Positions 8,917-17,258 of a stretch of DNA of 18,760 nt are shown here, one piece after another. This DNA is from Trichomonas tenax (taxonomy: Eukaryota > Parabasalia > Trichomonadida > Trichomonadidae). The number at the start of each line of letters is the position of its first letter. The stretch's first letter is position 1. The stretch is from contig JALKBU010000996.1 of assembly GCA_023091735.1 (NCBI GenBank), positions 1 to 18,760 on the forward strand. Reading direction: 5' to 3'. Position numbers and translations under genes: made by a program. Under the pieces are notes generated by a model. That model was given only the letters and a program-made list of their open reading frames with translations. It was not told where the DNA came from and did no database searches.

Positions 8917-10095
8917 TTAATGCATTTCATAAGGAGATTGATAGTTTTCTGGGACAACAACATCTGGATAATAGTTTGGTTGGTTGATTGGAACTGTGTT
9001 AAGAGCTGATTGATAAGGATTCTGTGCAACAGGAATTTCTTTATCATAGCTGACTTGATTAACCGGATGCTTGTAGTCATCTACCTGGGTATACTTCTTG
9101 CTTGAGGATGGATTTGTGTCTACATACAGATCTTCAGTCTTTGTGTCGTCTTTGAGTTTTCTTTCAAAATCAACTTCTTCTGGCGTGCCTTTGCATCCCA
9201 TAAAGATCACTGCTACCATTAAAACAAATGGTGATATGATATAACAGTAGAAGAACAAGATTGGATAAAAGAAAATAAATAATATCCAAAATAATGAAGA
9301 TTTGAGCAACCCAATTAACGAAAACTCACACTTAGGAGCTTTGAAGTACTTTAACCATGTGCATCCAAATAATCCACCTTTGCAGAAGTATTTCTCAGGA
9401 ATGCAGCAATCTCCAATGTCTAAACATTCGCAGAGACAGGTGCTGCAGAAAATCTCCGAGAGACAGAACCTCCAATTCGATCCTTTCTTATTAATATAAT
9501 AATATTCGTATGATTGTTCCCAATAGCCAGGGCAGAACTTCTTGTATATGCAGGGATACAACATGCCAACGCGGATTGCTCTGCTTGGATGCTTTTGAGC
9601 CATCAAAATAAAAGCTGTTAAAAAGACGGCAAAGACAAACAAATAACTGAAGACATAAAGCGGGATCAGTTTGGCATCTGAGTCGGGTTTGGTTCTGATG
9701 AGAATGAACTTCTCCTCGAACTCATTTTTAGTTTTTGAATCGATTTTATATTTTTGAAGTGTAATGTCATAAGCATTTGTATGATTTGTTGTTTGATTGA
9801 AAGTAATAACAAACACGATATTAATTTTGTTCAATAACACTTCTTGATTTGGATTTACAATTGAATTGGGGTAAATTTCTTCATCAGCTTCATATACTGT
9901 AAAGTTGTATGCTTCTGGGACTGAATTGATCAATATAACATTGCTTTGGTTCTCATATAATGTTGCATTGATGTTAATGCAAGTTGTTTCATTTGTTGAG
10001 ATGCGATAGTGTGTTTGGGAGTCTCTGATCTCGTTAAGTTCGTATTGGGCTGTGCAGTTCATCGAATAACATAATCCAAACATTAAACACAACAT
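8917..10095 (-). CDS. Membrane protein with glycosylated-type ectodomain and Tyr-rich tail, unknown family
   Basis: A 392-residue protein. The first 15 or so residues (MLCLMFGLCYSMNC) are hydrophobic and look like a short signal peptide. The ectodomain (about 16-140) has seven N-x-S/T sequons (N13, N35, N43, N49, N64, N100, N104). A membrane helix lies at about 143-166, followed by a Cys-rich region (about 180-256, including CSTCLCECLDIGDCC) and a long hydrophobic hairpin or double helix at about 262-300. The tail (301-392) is polar, with many Tyr and Pro (YYPD, YQSPYEMH), and could bear sorting signals. The start is the ATG at 10093-10095; initiator-like TCATA and TCATT lie just upstream. 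I do not recognise the family. A surface or endomembrane role is inferred from topology alone. Confidence 0.8.
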   Translation of the reverse strand: MLCLMFGLCYSMNCTAQYELNEIRDSQTHYRISTNETTCININATLYENQSNVILINSVPEAYNFTVYEADEEIYPNSIVNPNQEVLLNKINIVFVITFNQTTNHTNAYDITLQKYKIDSKTKNEFEEKFILIRTKPDSDAKLIPLYVFSYLFVFAVFLTAFILMAQKHPSRAIRVGMLYPCIYKKFCPGYWEQSYEYYYINKKGSNWRFCLSEIFCSTCLCECLDIGDCCIPEKYFCKGGLFGCTWLKYFKAPKCEFSLIGLLKSSLFWILFIFFYPILFFYCYIISPFVLMVAVIFMGCKGTPEEVDFERKLKDDTKTEDLYVDTNPSSSKKYTQVDDYKHPVNQVSYDKEIPVAQNPYQSALNTVPINQPNYYPDVVVPENYQSPYEMH

Positions 10096-10106
10096 TCTTT
10101 ATGAAA

Positions 10107-10111
10107 AATGA
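10107..10111 (-). promoter_or_regulatory. Initiator-like TCATT of the membrane-protein gene
   Basis: The minus strand reads TCATTTTTCATAAAGA before the ATG at 10095. Both TCATT (10107-10111) and TCATA (10100-10104) fit the initiator, giving leaders of about 14 or 7 nt. Confidence 0.55.
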
Positions 10112-10556
10112 TTTGACGATAATTTTTCTCTGAAATATTTCTCATTGTGATCCAAAATTTTTTGGATTAAAGCATTCAAACGATTATCACCGATCAAAGA
10201 TCACCAAGGCACAGCATTTTACTAACTCAAATCATATTTTTTACTTCTTATTCTTTTACTTTCAATAATAATTTGTGTAAATCACCAAGATTATTATATT
10301 TCTTCCTCAATTTATGAATGCTATAATATAAGCCATTCATAATGCTGATATATTCAATTTTTCATAATTCATATTTTATCTTTTGAATCCGTATCTTTCT
10401 GTATGTTTTATTATCAAGCTTTTGAACATCGAAACTCGAGAAATTTATTTGAAAATTTTAATATGTATTAATAAAGTTAGAAATGTAAATTGGATTTAGT
10501 CAACTGTCATTTATATCATCGTTGGTTGATATTTGGTGAAATTGATTTTCGATGTT

Positions 10557-10808
10557 TTAGGCCAAATAAACATAATCTGTTGTTCTAGCACATCGAGTGG
10601 AGGGGACATAGCAACCCACAAATAATATGTTTAGCTTTTCTATAACTTGAGAAATTGGGTCGAAAAGTAAATTGCGGGAATTTCTGAAATTGCAATAGCG
10701 AACAGTCAGTCCTTTTCTAGAATAGCATGTTCCATCGACAGTATAAGTTGCAACTTTATCCTTTCCTGGATAATAAACAGCTGGAATAATAAGAATATCA
10801 AAATTGGT
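10557..10808 (-). pseudogene. Coding remnant of 83 codons without ATG, unknown family
   Basis: The minus-strand frame between an upstream TAA (10809-10811) and a TAA stop at 10557-10559 contains no ATG, yet the composition is protein-like. It includes PAVYYPGKDKVATYTVDG, CYSRKGLTVRYCNFRNSR, FDPISQVIEKLN and a Cys-containing end (GCYVPSTRCARTTDYVYLA). Surrounding DNA is far more AT-rich. It looks like the 3' end of a gene whose upstream part is lost or shifted in frame; the adjacent upstream ORF (10817-11158) could be the missing part after a frameshift. The family is not recognised. Confidence 0.45.
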
Positions 10809-10816
10809 TTATTCAT

Positions 10817-11158
10817 TTACATATCTGAAATCATTACAAAATGTTCGCGGATAACTTGCAGCTGATAAGGAATTACGTTGATGAGGAAAGAATGCCCCAA
10901 AAATTCTTGGTTGGTTATTGTTTGTTGCTTAATAAGTTGCTTTTTGAGAGATTGAAGCTCAGCATTAAGGAGGCTGAGTTCTTCCTTCAATTGCTGAAGG
11001 TTGATTTCTTCAACAAAATGAAGAGAAGCAATGAAAAGTGACATCCATAATATCCGATGAATAATAATTTTAGTCTTGGAATCGATTCTATGAATCATTG
11101 AATGATGGATTATGTTCTGAACCGAAATTAGGGAAGTGAAGAGATGCAGTTCTGACAT
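10817..11158 (-). CDS. Possible 113-residue coiled-coil ORF, unknown
   Basis: ATG at 11156-11158 to TAA at 10817-10819. The middle (INLQQLKEELSLLNAELQSLKKQLI) has heptad-like Leu spacing. The N-terminal part overlaps the end of the inverted-repeat element at 11122-11417, so the start may be fortuitous. Its stop lies 8 bp from the coding remnant at 10557-10808, in a different frame; the two may be one decayed gene. No homologue is recognised. Confidence 0.35.
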   Translation of the reverse strand: MSELHLFTSLISVQNIIHHSMIHRIDSKTKIIIHRILWMSLFIASLHFVEEINLQQLKEELSLLNAELQSLKKQLIKQQTITNQEFLGHSFLINVIPYQLQVIREHFVMISDM

Positions 11159-11417
11159 TTACATGACAAAAACTAGAAATCTGACACGTAAAGTAGTTAT
11201 GGTAATATTCAGGCCGAAAGCACGTGCCACACAGGGAAAAGACTGCAAAATCGAGCTGAAAAGTACGTGCCACTTAACTAGACAGCATCAAAATCGGGCT
11301 AAAAAGCACGTGCCACCCAACGCGAAGATATCAAAATCGAACACGAAAGTGTTTACTTATAGCGGCAAATAATGCAATTTACATGTCAGATTTTTCATAT
11401 CACTTCCCTAATTTCGG
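11122..11417. mobile_element. Short inverted-repeat (MITE-like) element
   Basis: An 18-bp perfect inverted repeat bounds this segment: CCGAAATTAGGGAAGTGA at 11122-11139 and its reverse complement at 11400-11417. Inside each end lies a TTTACATG motif (TTTACATGACAAAA at 11158, TTTACATGTCAGAT at 11378). The core holds three 43-bp tandem repeats. At about 296 bp with no coding capacity it resembles a non-autonomous DNA transposon. No target-site duplication could be fixed by eye. The right end resembles the ends of the 16682-17289 element, which suggests one family. Confidence 0.6.
11222..11350 (+). repeat. Three 43-bp tandem repeats with CACGTGCCAC
   Basis: Units start at 11222, 11265 and 11308, each exactly 43 bp. 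Each begins ACGTGCCAC and shares CAAAATCG about 19 bp later, mostly followed by an A-rich G(C/A)(T/A)..AAAG end; the middle 12-15 bp varies. Units 1 and 3 are preceded by GC, so they form the palindromic E-box CACGTG. The array occupies most of the core of the inverted-repeat element. Confidence 0.8.
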
Positions 11418-12291
11418 ATAATAACAATTAAAGTTTTTTAAGGGACAGACAGGGAACTAACCTTATTGATGTAAACTACTCAAAGTGCGCTTATAAAAGT
11501 TACTTTTTCTCAAGATACAAAAACATTTCTCGTAGCTATTTTTAATACATACTTTCCTCTATAACATCTCAAGCGAATGAGCACCTTGGATCTGGAAAAT
11601 AAGACTTTTGATGAAAAAATGAAAAAAAATGAGCATTTTTATCACTTTTTCCTTCATATCGTCGCTTGAAAATTTGTAAGAACCTAAAGTTCAAAAAAGC
11701 TTAATTTGTTCAAAATCAATATTACAACAATCTCAATCAGTCGAAATCACATCGAAGTAAGCTCTGTCAGTTCAAATCAGATTTATTTAAACAATAAAAT
11801 TTTTTTCAAGAAAGAGTTACAATTTTTCTGCTTCACATCGACAAAATGATCATTTTGCTCTAATTTTTGCCCTCGGAAACGCTCTCAGACTCAATTTTTA
11901 TTTTATTTCCAGTCATCGCGTTAAAATTATATGACACATTTCTCTAAATCAGAGTTATTTTATGTGTATATTATATAATATTATATTTATATGTTAATAG
12001 AATAATTCAGATTTGCTCTAATCTTTCTGCGCTAAATACGCCCTTGCACACCCTATAATCAAAAATTTTGCTTTATTAAAGATAACAAACAAATTCACTT
12101 TTATTTTATGAATCTGATCATGAAACATACATATTTTTATTCAGAAGTACCAAAATCGATTGAATGTTGTGCGTATTTTGATATATCATTATTGTAAAAC
12201 AAATTAAATATGAATATTCAAAAATAGTTAATTTTTACTTCATGTTATAAATAAACAGTTGAGAGTGACTCAAGAAAATAAGATAACATAA
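11418..12291. other. Intergenic region, no clear gene
   Basis: AT-rich spacer. The only ORF of note is a 30-codon plus-strand frame at 11577-11669 (starting MSTLDLENKTFDEKM), which could be a gene stub or chance. No repeats or RNA genes were recognised. Confidence 0.5.
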
Positions 12292-13697
12292 TTAGAGATA
12301 ATCACTAGATATTAAATTTCGTTTGAAATTATCATCAATTTCATCCATGTAACCTGACTCATATGTAGAGATTCTTGTTGGAGATGGCGGTGCTGAGTTT
12401 GCAGCACGAATTGAAGATTCAAGATTTGAAACTTTATTTGATATTGTGTCAAATGTTTGTTTGATATTATAATAATCTTGGCCGAGTGAGTTTGCGAGTC
12501 TCCTTGCTTCAGAAGCTTCAGATTTCATTAATTCATAGTCATGTGAAGTTAAACTATTTGAAAGTTGTCTTCGAAGCTGATCAATAGTTCTGCTCTGTTT
12601 AACAAGCGATTCCGTGTACATGTGATTCTTCTCTAACAACTCATTCTCATATTTTTTGATTGTCATTTCTAAAACATCGATTCGACTTCTGAGTGCAGCA
12701 TTTTCCTGATCATTATGGATTGATTCTCGCAGTTTGTCCTGTGAATGCTGCAAAGCGTCAGTTACAGCTTGACATTTAGAATTTGCCTTTATTAATTGAT
12801 TATGGAGATCATCTATAAGTAAATCTTTCTCAATTATGACAGATTCCTGTGATTTTGTCCTTCTTACCATTTCTTCTAATGAAACTATTTTGTTGTTTTG
12901 TTGGTTATTTTGATGCGATAAATCTAATTCTGCCTGAATGTCTTGGCATTTCTTAAAGTAAGTGTTGTATAAACTTTGATTTTCTGCGATTTTATTTTTA
13001 TAAATAATTTCTGTGCTTCGTAAATCGTCAATTTGCTCTTTTAAGATCTTTATTGTAGATTCCTTTTCGTTTAATTCTATTTCCATCTTTTTATTATCAC
13101 TTAAAATTTGCTTATTTTCGTTCTGATAGAACAATAATTGTTCCTTAAGTTGTCCATTTTCTTTGAGAAGTGATTTGAGTTCGTTATTGAGAAGATTTAT
13201 CCTTTCATTCGCGCTATTGATTATTCCTTTGTTCGTTTGCTCAAGATTATAGAGCTCATTTTCAAGTTTATGACATTTGTTCTTCGTGGCGTTATGGTTT
13301 TGCTTCTCATTTGCAAGATTCTGCGATATAACGGATACTTGATCTTTATGGTCCATTACTTCGTTATTGTACTTCTTCAATTGGTCCCTGAGATCCCTGT
13401 TTTCCGCTAAATAGCTTCTGATGCAATTTGCGTAAATATCATCAGTGTGACTATTTCTTTCCATGTTTTTTTTATAAAAATTGGCCAATTCCAAAATTTT
13501 CTGACAACATTTTTGACGATTGTCGGAATTTTTCAAGACATAATTTTTACATCTTTTCTCCTCTGATTCAAAAGATTTATTTAAAAATGATATAAAACTA
13601 TTACATTTAGAAGCACTATTTTCTATTGATACAATTACAATATCTATTTCAAAGTCTATAACTTCAATTAAAAAAAAGAGCACTACGTGGTTTTCAT
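12292..13697 (-). CDS. Long coiled-coil protein with uncertain 5' end
   Basis: The frame ends at 12292 and stays open upstream to about 13755. From about residue 80 (counted from a GTG at 13683) to the C-terminus it is almost continuous heptad coiled coil rich in Glu, Asn, Lys and Leu, ending in a short non-helical tail with SAPPSPTRIS and DEIDDNF. Such proteins are common in trichomonads and usually serve as cytoskeletal or scaffold components. The first in-frame ATG is at 13462-13464, giving 390 residues. An initiator (TCATT, 13702-13706) with a well-placed ATG at 13695-13697 lies further upstream, but that ATG is out of frame with the ORF and hits TAG after four codons. The segment between the two ATGs (FEIDIVIVSIENS...FLNKSFESE) is also preserved in a partial copy at 13868-13994, so it is probably coding. 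One base missing near the start, or a non-standard start, would explain this. Confidence 0.7.
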
Positions 13698-13701
13698 AAA
13701 T

Positions 13702-13706
13702 AATGA
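13702..13706 (-). promoter_or_regulatory. Initiator TCATT of the coiled-coil gene
   Basis: TTCATTATTT on the minus strand is followed by an ATG at 13697, leaving a 7-nt leader, exactly as in the cyclin gene. The ATG is out of frame with the long ORF. Confidence 0.6.
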
Positions 13707-13867
13707 ATAATGTTATGTGCTTGATATTGCAATGATTTAATTGATGTCTTTAACCTATATCACTCTGTTTGCATAGCTACATGAATTATTGGAATTATAT
13801 TAAATAAAGTATTATCATTTTCGTAATCACGAAAGCCGCTATATTCAGTTGGAAACTTATTATTTTG

Positions 13868-13994
13868 TCAGATTCAAGAGATTCATTGAAAAGTGATATG
13901 AATATATAAACTTTTTTATCTTTACTTTCTATTGATACAATCACTATATCAATTTCAAAGCCTATTTGTTTAACTACATCTGTGTAATGAAAGA
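13868..13994 (-). pseudogene. Partial duplicate of the 5' end of the coiled-coil gene
   Basis: On the minus strand this reads GFEIDIVIVSIES...FISLFNESLESD, matching FEIDIVIVSIENS...FISFLNKSFESE of the gene at 12292-13697. At DNA level the similarity spans roughly 120 bp and includes the initiator (TTTCATTACACAG) and an ATG. After ESLESD the frame diverges and ends. As in the intact copy, the initiator-linked ATG is out of frame with the conserved peptide. Confidence 0.7.
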
Positions 13995-14321
13995 TGGTAT
14001 TTAATTAATTATGTCACTCTCAATATTTTTCTTAAGAATGCACATTATTCATAAAATTAGCTGTTAAACTATGCATTAGATATAAATATCATTTTTTTTT
14101 TAAAAAATGCAAATTACAATATATAACACAAATACTCATTCGAAAAAATTACCAATTGGTAATCGATCTATAAATGGATTTCTTGAGAATCAAATATGAA
14201 AATAAGAATTTTAAATAAGTACATTAGATTTGTTTTAGATGATAAATATAAAGACACAGTTAAAAACCATAATTAAGAAAAAGCACGTTAAAATAAGACA
14301 TATATAAAAGAAGGAAATTTA
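13995..14321. other. Intergenic region with a 16-bp palindrome and a TATA-like box
   Basis: AT-rich DNA. ATTACCAATTGGTAAT at 14148-14163 is a perfect 16-bp palindrome. TATATAAAAG lies at 14301-14310 before the small ORF at 14322. Nothing else was recognised. Confidence 0.5.
14301..14310 (+). promoter_or_regulatory. TATATAAAAG box before the 53-codon ORF
   Basis: TATATAAAAG ends 11 nt before the ATG at 14322. Similar boxes precede the small ORFs starting at 17715 and 18442, while the host genes here show initiators instead. Confidence 0.45.
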
Positions 14322-14483
14322 ATGCCTCCCATTTTCGATTTGCCGGAAGGCGTAAATCCTCATGAAAATTCAATACAAAGATATGATGGTAAAGATAAGG
14401 AATATGAAAGAATAAAAAAGGAACTTATGAAGCATGATAAAGCTCGAAATCCGACATTAAAAAATGTTCGTTTACTACATTAA
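14322..14483 (+). CDS. 53-residue hypothetical protein, probably mobile-element derived
   Basis: ATG at 14322 to TAA at 14481. It begins MPPIFDLPEGVNPHENS and ends with a charged helix (KEYERIKKELMKHDKAR). The composition looks coding, and a TATA-like box lies just upstream. A GC-rich hairpin follows 110 bp downstream, as in the putative Maverick region near 18000, so I infer a fragment of the same kind of element. No family is recognised. Confidence 0.45.
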   Translation: MPPIFDLPEGVNPHENSIQRYDGKDKEYERIKKELMKHDKARNPTLKNVRLLH

Positions 14484-14596
14484 GCATGGCCAATCTAACA
14501 CTTTACAAATGTCAGTTTTTCTAGAAAGGTGAAGGCCTCGGATGCGAAAACTAATTTGATGCTGATCCATTATATTAAAATCGATTAAAAAAATAC

Positions 14597-14665
14597 GGCC
14601 TCCGGTGATGATAGCGCCGCTGCGGCCCCAAAGGGGCCTTGCGGTGTCATCATCGCCTTCGGCTT
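14597..14665. repeat. GC-rich hairpin repeat
   Basis: A strikingly GC-rich island in AT-rich DNA. The core GGCCCC-AAA-GGGGCC (14623-14637) is a perfect 6-bp stem with a 3-nt loop. It is nested in an outer imperfect stem pairing GATGAT...CCGC on the left with GCGG...ATCATC on the right. A second mini-hairpin GCC-TTC-GGC lies at 14654-14662. Spacing rules out a usual transcription terminator. It resembles the double hairpin at 18016-18046 in style, not in sequence. Confidence 0.75.
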
Positions 14666-14927
14666 GTGACCAATCCTTGAGAGTTGCCCAATATCTTATA
14701 TGTCCTTATTTTTAATTGAACAGTTACTTCGCATATTATATTTCGACAAAATTTTCATGAATTCGAAAAAAATCCTAAATAATCAACAGAAAGACTAATG
14801 CAATCATGAAAACCAATATATTCTATGAGAATCTTATTATTTGCATTTGATGAATAATAAAAATGAGTAATTTTTTATTCATTCAAAGATGAGTGAATAA
14901 TGATACCATTTGATATTGAGTAGATTA
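14666..14927. other. Spacer between GC hairpin and BTB-like gene
   Basis: AT-rich, with no ORF, repeat or RNA recognised. It contains the 3' flank of the BTB-like gene. Confidence 0.5.
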
Positions 14928-16538
14928 TTATTTAAGATTATCGAGAATTGACTTAATCTCGCCATCGAGTTTTGATTTTGCTTCCATTCTGGAGATGATT
15001 TCAACTTTGAGATCGACATATCCATTAAGTGTTGTTCTCAATTCATCGATTTCTGATTTTAATTCTTGAATCTTGCTTTCGAGTTTAATATTCTTCTCTG
15101 AATATTCTTTGAAGTCATTCTTCTTCTGGCTAAGCTCCTTTTCATATGCCTTGACTTTGCTTTCTTGAGCGCGTTTCTGCAAGTTAAGATTTGTATTCAA
15201 TTGCCTTAGGCTTTGGTTCTCTGACTCCTTTTTGTTCAGTTCGAACAGAACATCATCAACACATTTGTTTAATGTTTTGATTTTTGCATTCGTTTTATCG
15301 ATTGTGTCATTTAATTTATTCTTATCAGATTCAAACGTGTCTTTAGAATCTTGTAGTGCTCTGAGATTATTTTGATGATTGTCAATTTGTCCCTGCAATT
15401 TTTGGTCTGAAATCTCTTTCGTGAGGCAATTAATCTTATCCTGGATTTCTTGCTTCTTATCGTTTGGTGCTTTTGACAAATTATCTTTCAGGTCATTCAA
15501 ATCCTTATTTTTGTCTGCTAATAAACTCATCAAATTGTTTATCTTGTCTTGCTTTTCTGTGATTTTAATGGCAGTATCATTGATCTGAGATTGGAGATCT
15601 TTGACTTTTGTTGAATTTCCTGTGTTCTGCGTTTTGAGATTTTCGATTTTTGTTCTCAACGTCGACAAAAGTATTCCGTCTTGCATATGAAACGTTAATA
15701 GTTTATGGAAGTGATCAGGGAACCATGAATTTCGAGGATATTTATCCATTTTGTCTTCTTGTACGAGAGCTCTTTTGATGAACGTGAAGAAAGGAAGAAT
15801 GTCGTTGAATGCACCATCGAGATTTTCTTTCAGGATACGCTCGAAAAGATCAATGAAATTCTTGCATATCTGCTGGCTCACGAACTGCGGATATATCTCT
15901 TCGATCATTTTGATGAATTCCCTTTTGTCTTCTTTAAGACAAAGATCTAGTACGAAACCAGCGAATTCATTTTCATCCAAAACGCAAAAGTCTTTGTCAT
16001 AAATAATTTTCTCGATTAAGTCACTTCCATGATTCATTGCAATGTTCTTAATATTTTCGATTAATGGATGGAAGTTCTTTGCTAAATGCTTCAATATTCT
16101 TTTGCTGAAATCAGACTCTGTGCCATCTTTCAGTGTATAAAATGCGAAGTTTTCAACATTGTTTGGCGTGATTTCCCTATCTTTTAATAACTGAAGTAAA
16201 GGTGTTTTCAGGTATTGAGACTGTATTTCGCAGCCAACTTGGAAAAGTTTCTCGCAAACAGATTCTGGTTTATTCTTGTCGCACTTTCCTGTGTTGATAA
16301 CTTCTTCAATTATTTCAAAAGCGTCTTGATCAAGGTCTTCTGCGACAATTAGTTTTTGATTTTTAGCCGGATCTAATGATGATCTTTTCACTTTACTACT
16401 CAAAGCTGATGCCATTGACAATGATGTTAAAATTGTTCTTGGTTTCCCATTGACTTTAAAGGTAAACTCGAAGTTATTTCCGCAGTTTGATGCTCTTTCT
16501 AAGACAGAATTATTAAGCTTGATCTGGTAGGTTTGCAT
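14928..16538 (-). CDS. BTB-like domain protein with long C-terminal coiled coil
   Basis: A 536-residue protein. Residues about 20-115 (FEFTFKVNGKPRTILTSL, then DLDQDAFEIIEEVINTGK and CEKLFQVGCEIQ) fit the divergent BTB/POZ-like fold common in trichomonads. Residues about 115-300 are helical, with an arrangement like the helical region that often follows BTB domains. From about 300 to the end it is almost unbroken coiled coil (KVKDLQSQINDTAIKITEK and onward). BTB domains dimerise or recruit cullin ligases, but in this protist family the role is unknown; a scaffold is plausible. The ATG (16536-16538) follows an initiator by 11 nt, and the stop is followed by a second TAA. The gene is intact and isolated from its neighbours by repeats on both sides. 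Confidence 0.8.
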   Translation of the reverse strand: MQTYQIKLNNSVLERASNCGNNFEFTFKVNGKPRTILTSLSMASALSSKVKRSSLDPAKNQKLIVAEDLDQDAFEIIEEVINTGKCDKNKPESVCEKLFQVGCEIQSQYLKTPLLQLLKDREITPNNVENFAFYTLKDGTESDFSKRILKHLAKNFHPLIENIKNIAMNHGSDLIEKIIYDKDFCVLDENEFAGFVLDLCLKEDKREFIKMIEEIYPQFVSQQICKNFIDLFERILKENLDGAFNDILPFFTFIKRALVQEDKMDKYPRNSWFPDHFHKLLTFHMQDGILLSTLRTKIENLKTQNTGNSTKVKDLQSQINDTAIKITEKQDKINNLMSLLADKNKDLNDLKDNLSKAPNDKKQEIQDKINCLTKEISDQKLQGQIDNHQNNLRALQDSKDTFESDKNKLNDTIDKTNAKIKTLNKCVDDVLFELNKKESENQSLRQLNTNLNLQKRAQESKVKAYEKELSQKKNDFKEYSEKNIKLESKIQELKSEIDELRTTLNGYVDLKVEIISRMEAKSKLDGEIKSILDNLK

Positions 16539-16546
16539 AGATCTAA

Positions 16547-16551
16547 AATGA
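16547..16551 (-). promoter_or_regulatory. Initiator TCATT of the BTB-like gene
   Basis: The minus strand reads AGTCATTTTAGATCT then ATG. The presumed start A is at 16549, giving an 11-nt leader. Confidence 0.65.
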
Positions 16552-16681
16552 CTGGAAATTTTATTTCAATACCTTCATTCAAAAATAAATTTCCCATTAA
16601 GAATTTTTATGCATCTCTACAAAAAAATTAAGTTTTCTTTTGCTCCTTACAAAAAGTATTTCCAAAAATAATGTTGCGTAC
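16552..16681. other. Upstream flank of the BTB-like gene
   Basis: AT-rich spacer between the initiator and the fold-back element. Nothing further was recognised. Confidence 0.5.
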
Positions 16682-16830
16682 TGAAAGTTGTCACGAAAAA
16701 GTGATATAAAATTGACAGTATCTGGCATGTAAACATGCATATTTGACAAATAAATATTTACGTGGCAGTGATTATAAATGATTATTGGAAGAATGATATC
16801 CTATATTTGTTTAAATTTACTTTGAAAAGA

Positions 16831-17012
16831 AAAATTAAGTGCTTCATTGGCACTGGTAGCCAAAATGCTAGCAATCCAGTCCACAGTTCTTCCTTTCAGA
16901 CTCGATTTTCGAAATAATCAGCGATTTACTCTACAAAATGCTTCCGAAAGGAAGAACTGTGGACTGGATTGCTAGCACCTTGGCCACAAGTCCCAATCAA
17001 GCATTTAATTTT
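16831..17012. repeat. Large hairpin, 66-bp arms with 31-bp perfect stem
   Basis: Arms at 16831-16896 and 16947-17012 are inverted copies separated by 50 bp. The 31 bp at 16866-16896 and 16947-16977 pair perfectly (containing GCTAGCAATCCAGTCC); the outer half is imperfect (AAAATTAAGTGCTTCATTGG against AAAATTAAATGCTTGATTGG). Transcription through this would give a long double-stranded RNA. A further partial copy of the arm and its inner flank lies at 17121-17159. Confidence 0.85.
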
Positions 17013-17120
17013 GCTCTTCAGAGGCATTCTGAAGTGGAAATCTTTGATTTCTTAATGATGGCGCATGAAAGGAAGATCTATGAGTTTAGGTACTAGCATG
17101 CGTGGCACCTGTGTCAATGT

Positions 17121-17159
17121 AGTCCCCAGTTCTTCCCGTCAGACGCGATTTTGAAATAA
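17121..17159 (+). repeat. Third partial copy of the hairpin arm
   Basis: AGTCCCCAGTTCTTCC and the following 23 bp match 16878-16917 (AGTCCACAGTTCTTCC and onward) with only a handful of differences. It is in direct orientation to the left arm and extends into what is loop sequence in the hairpin. Confidence 0.65.
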
Positions 17160-17191
17160 AAACTAATACATAATTTGAATGATTATAGGAC

Positions 17192-17258
17192 TTTACATGT
17201 CAAAAAATATTAATATTTTGACACATAAAACCGGAGATTCAGACAACTTTACATGTCA
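17192..17258 (+). repeat. Two further TTTACATGTCA motifs
   Basis: Exact motifs at 17192-17202 (followed by AAAAAATATT, like the copies near 3277) and 17248-17258 (followed by GATAATG, like transposon-end copies). Between them, TTTTGACACATAAAA reads as an inverted, degenerate copy. Confidence 0.6.

Noticed and set aside
11222..11350. CRISPR-like array
   Set aside because: Only three units, the conserved blocks are short and diverged, there are no cas genes, and the setting is eukaryotic; a minisatellite inside an inverted-repeat element fits better.
11136..11372. 78-codon plus-strand ORF across the 43-bp repeats
   Set aside because: Its coding sequence is simply the translated minisatellite and inverted-repeat ends; no protein-like features.
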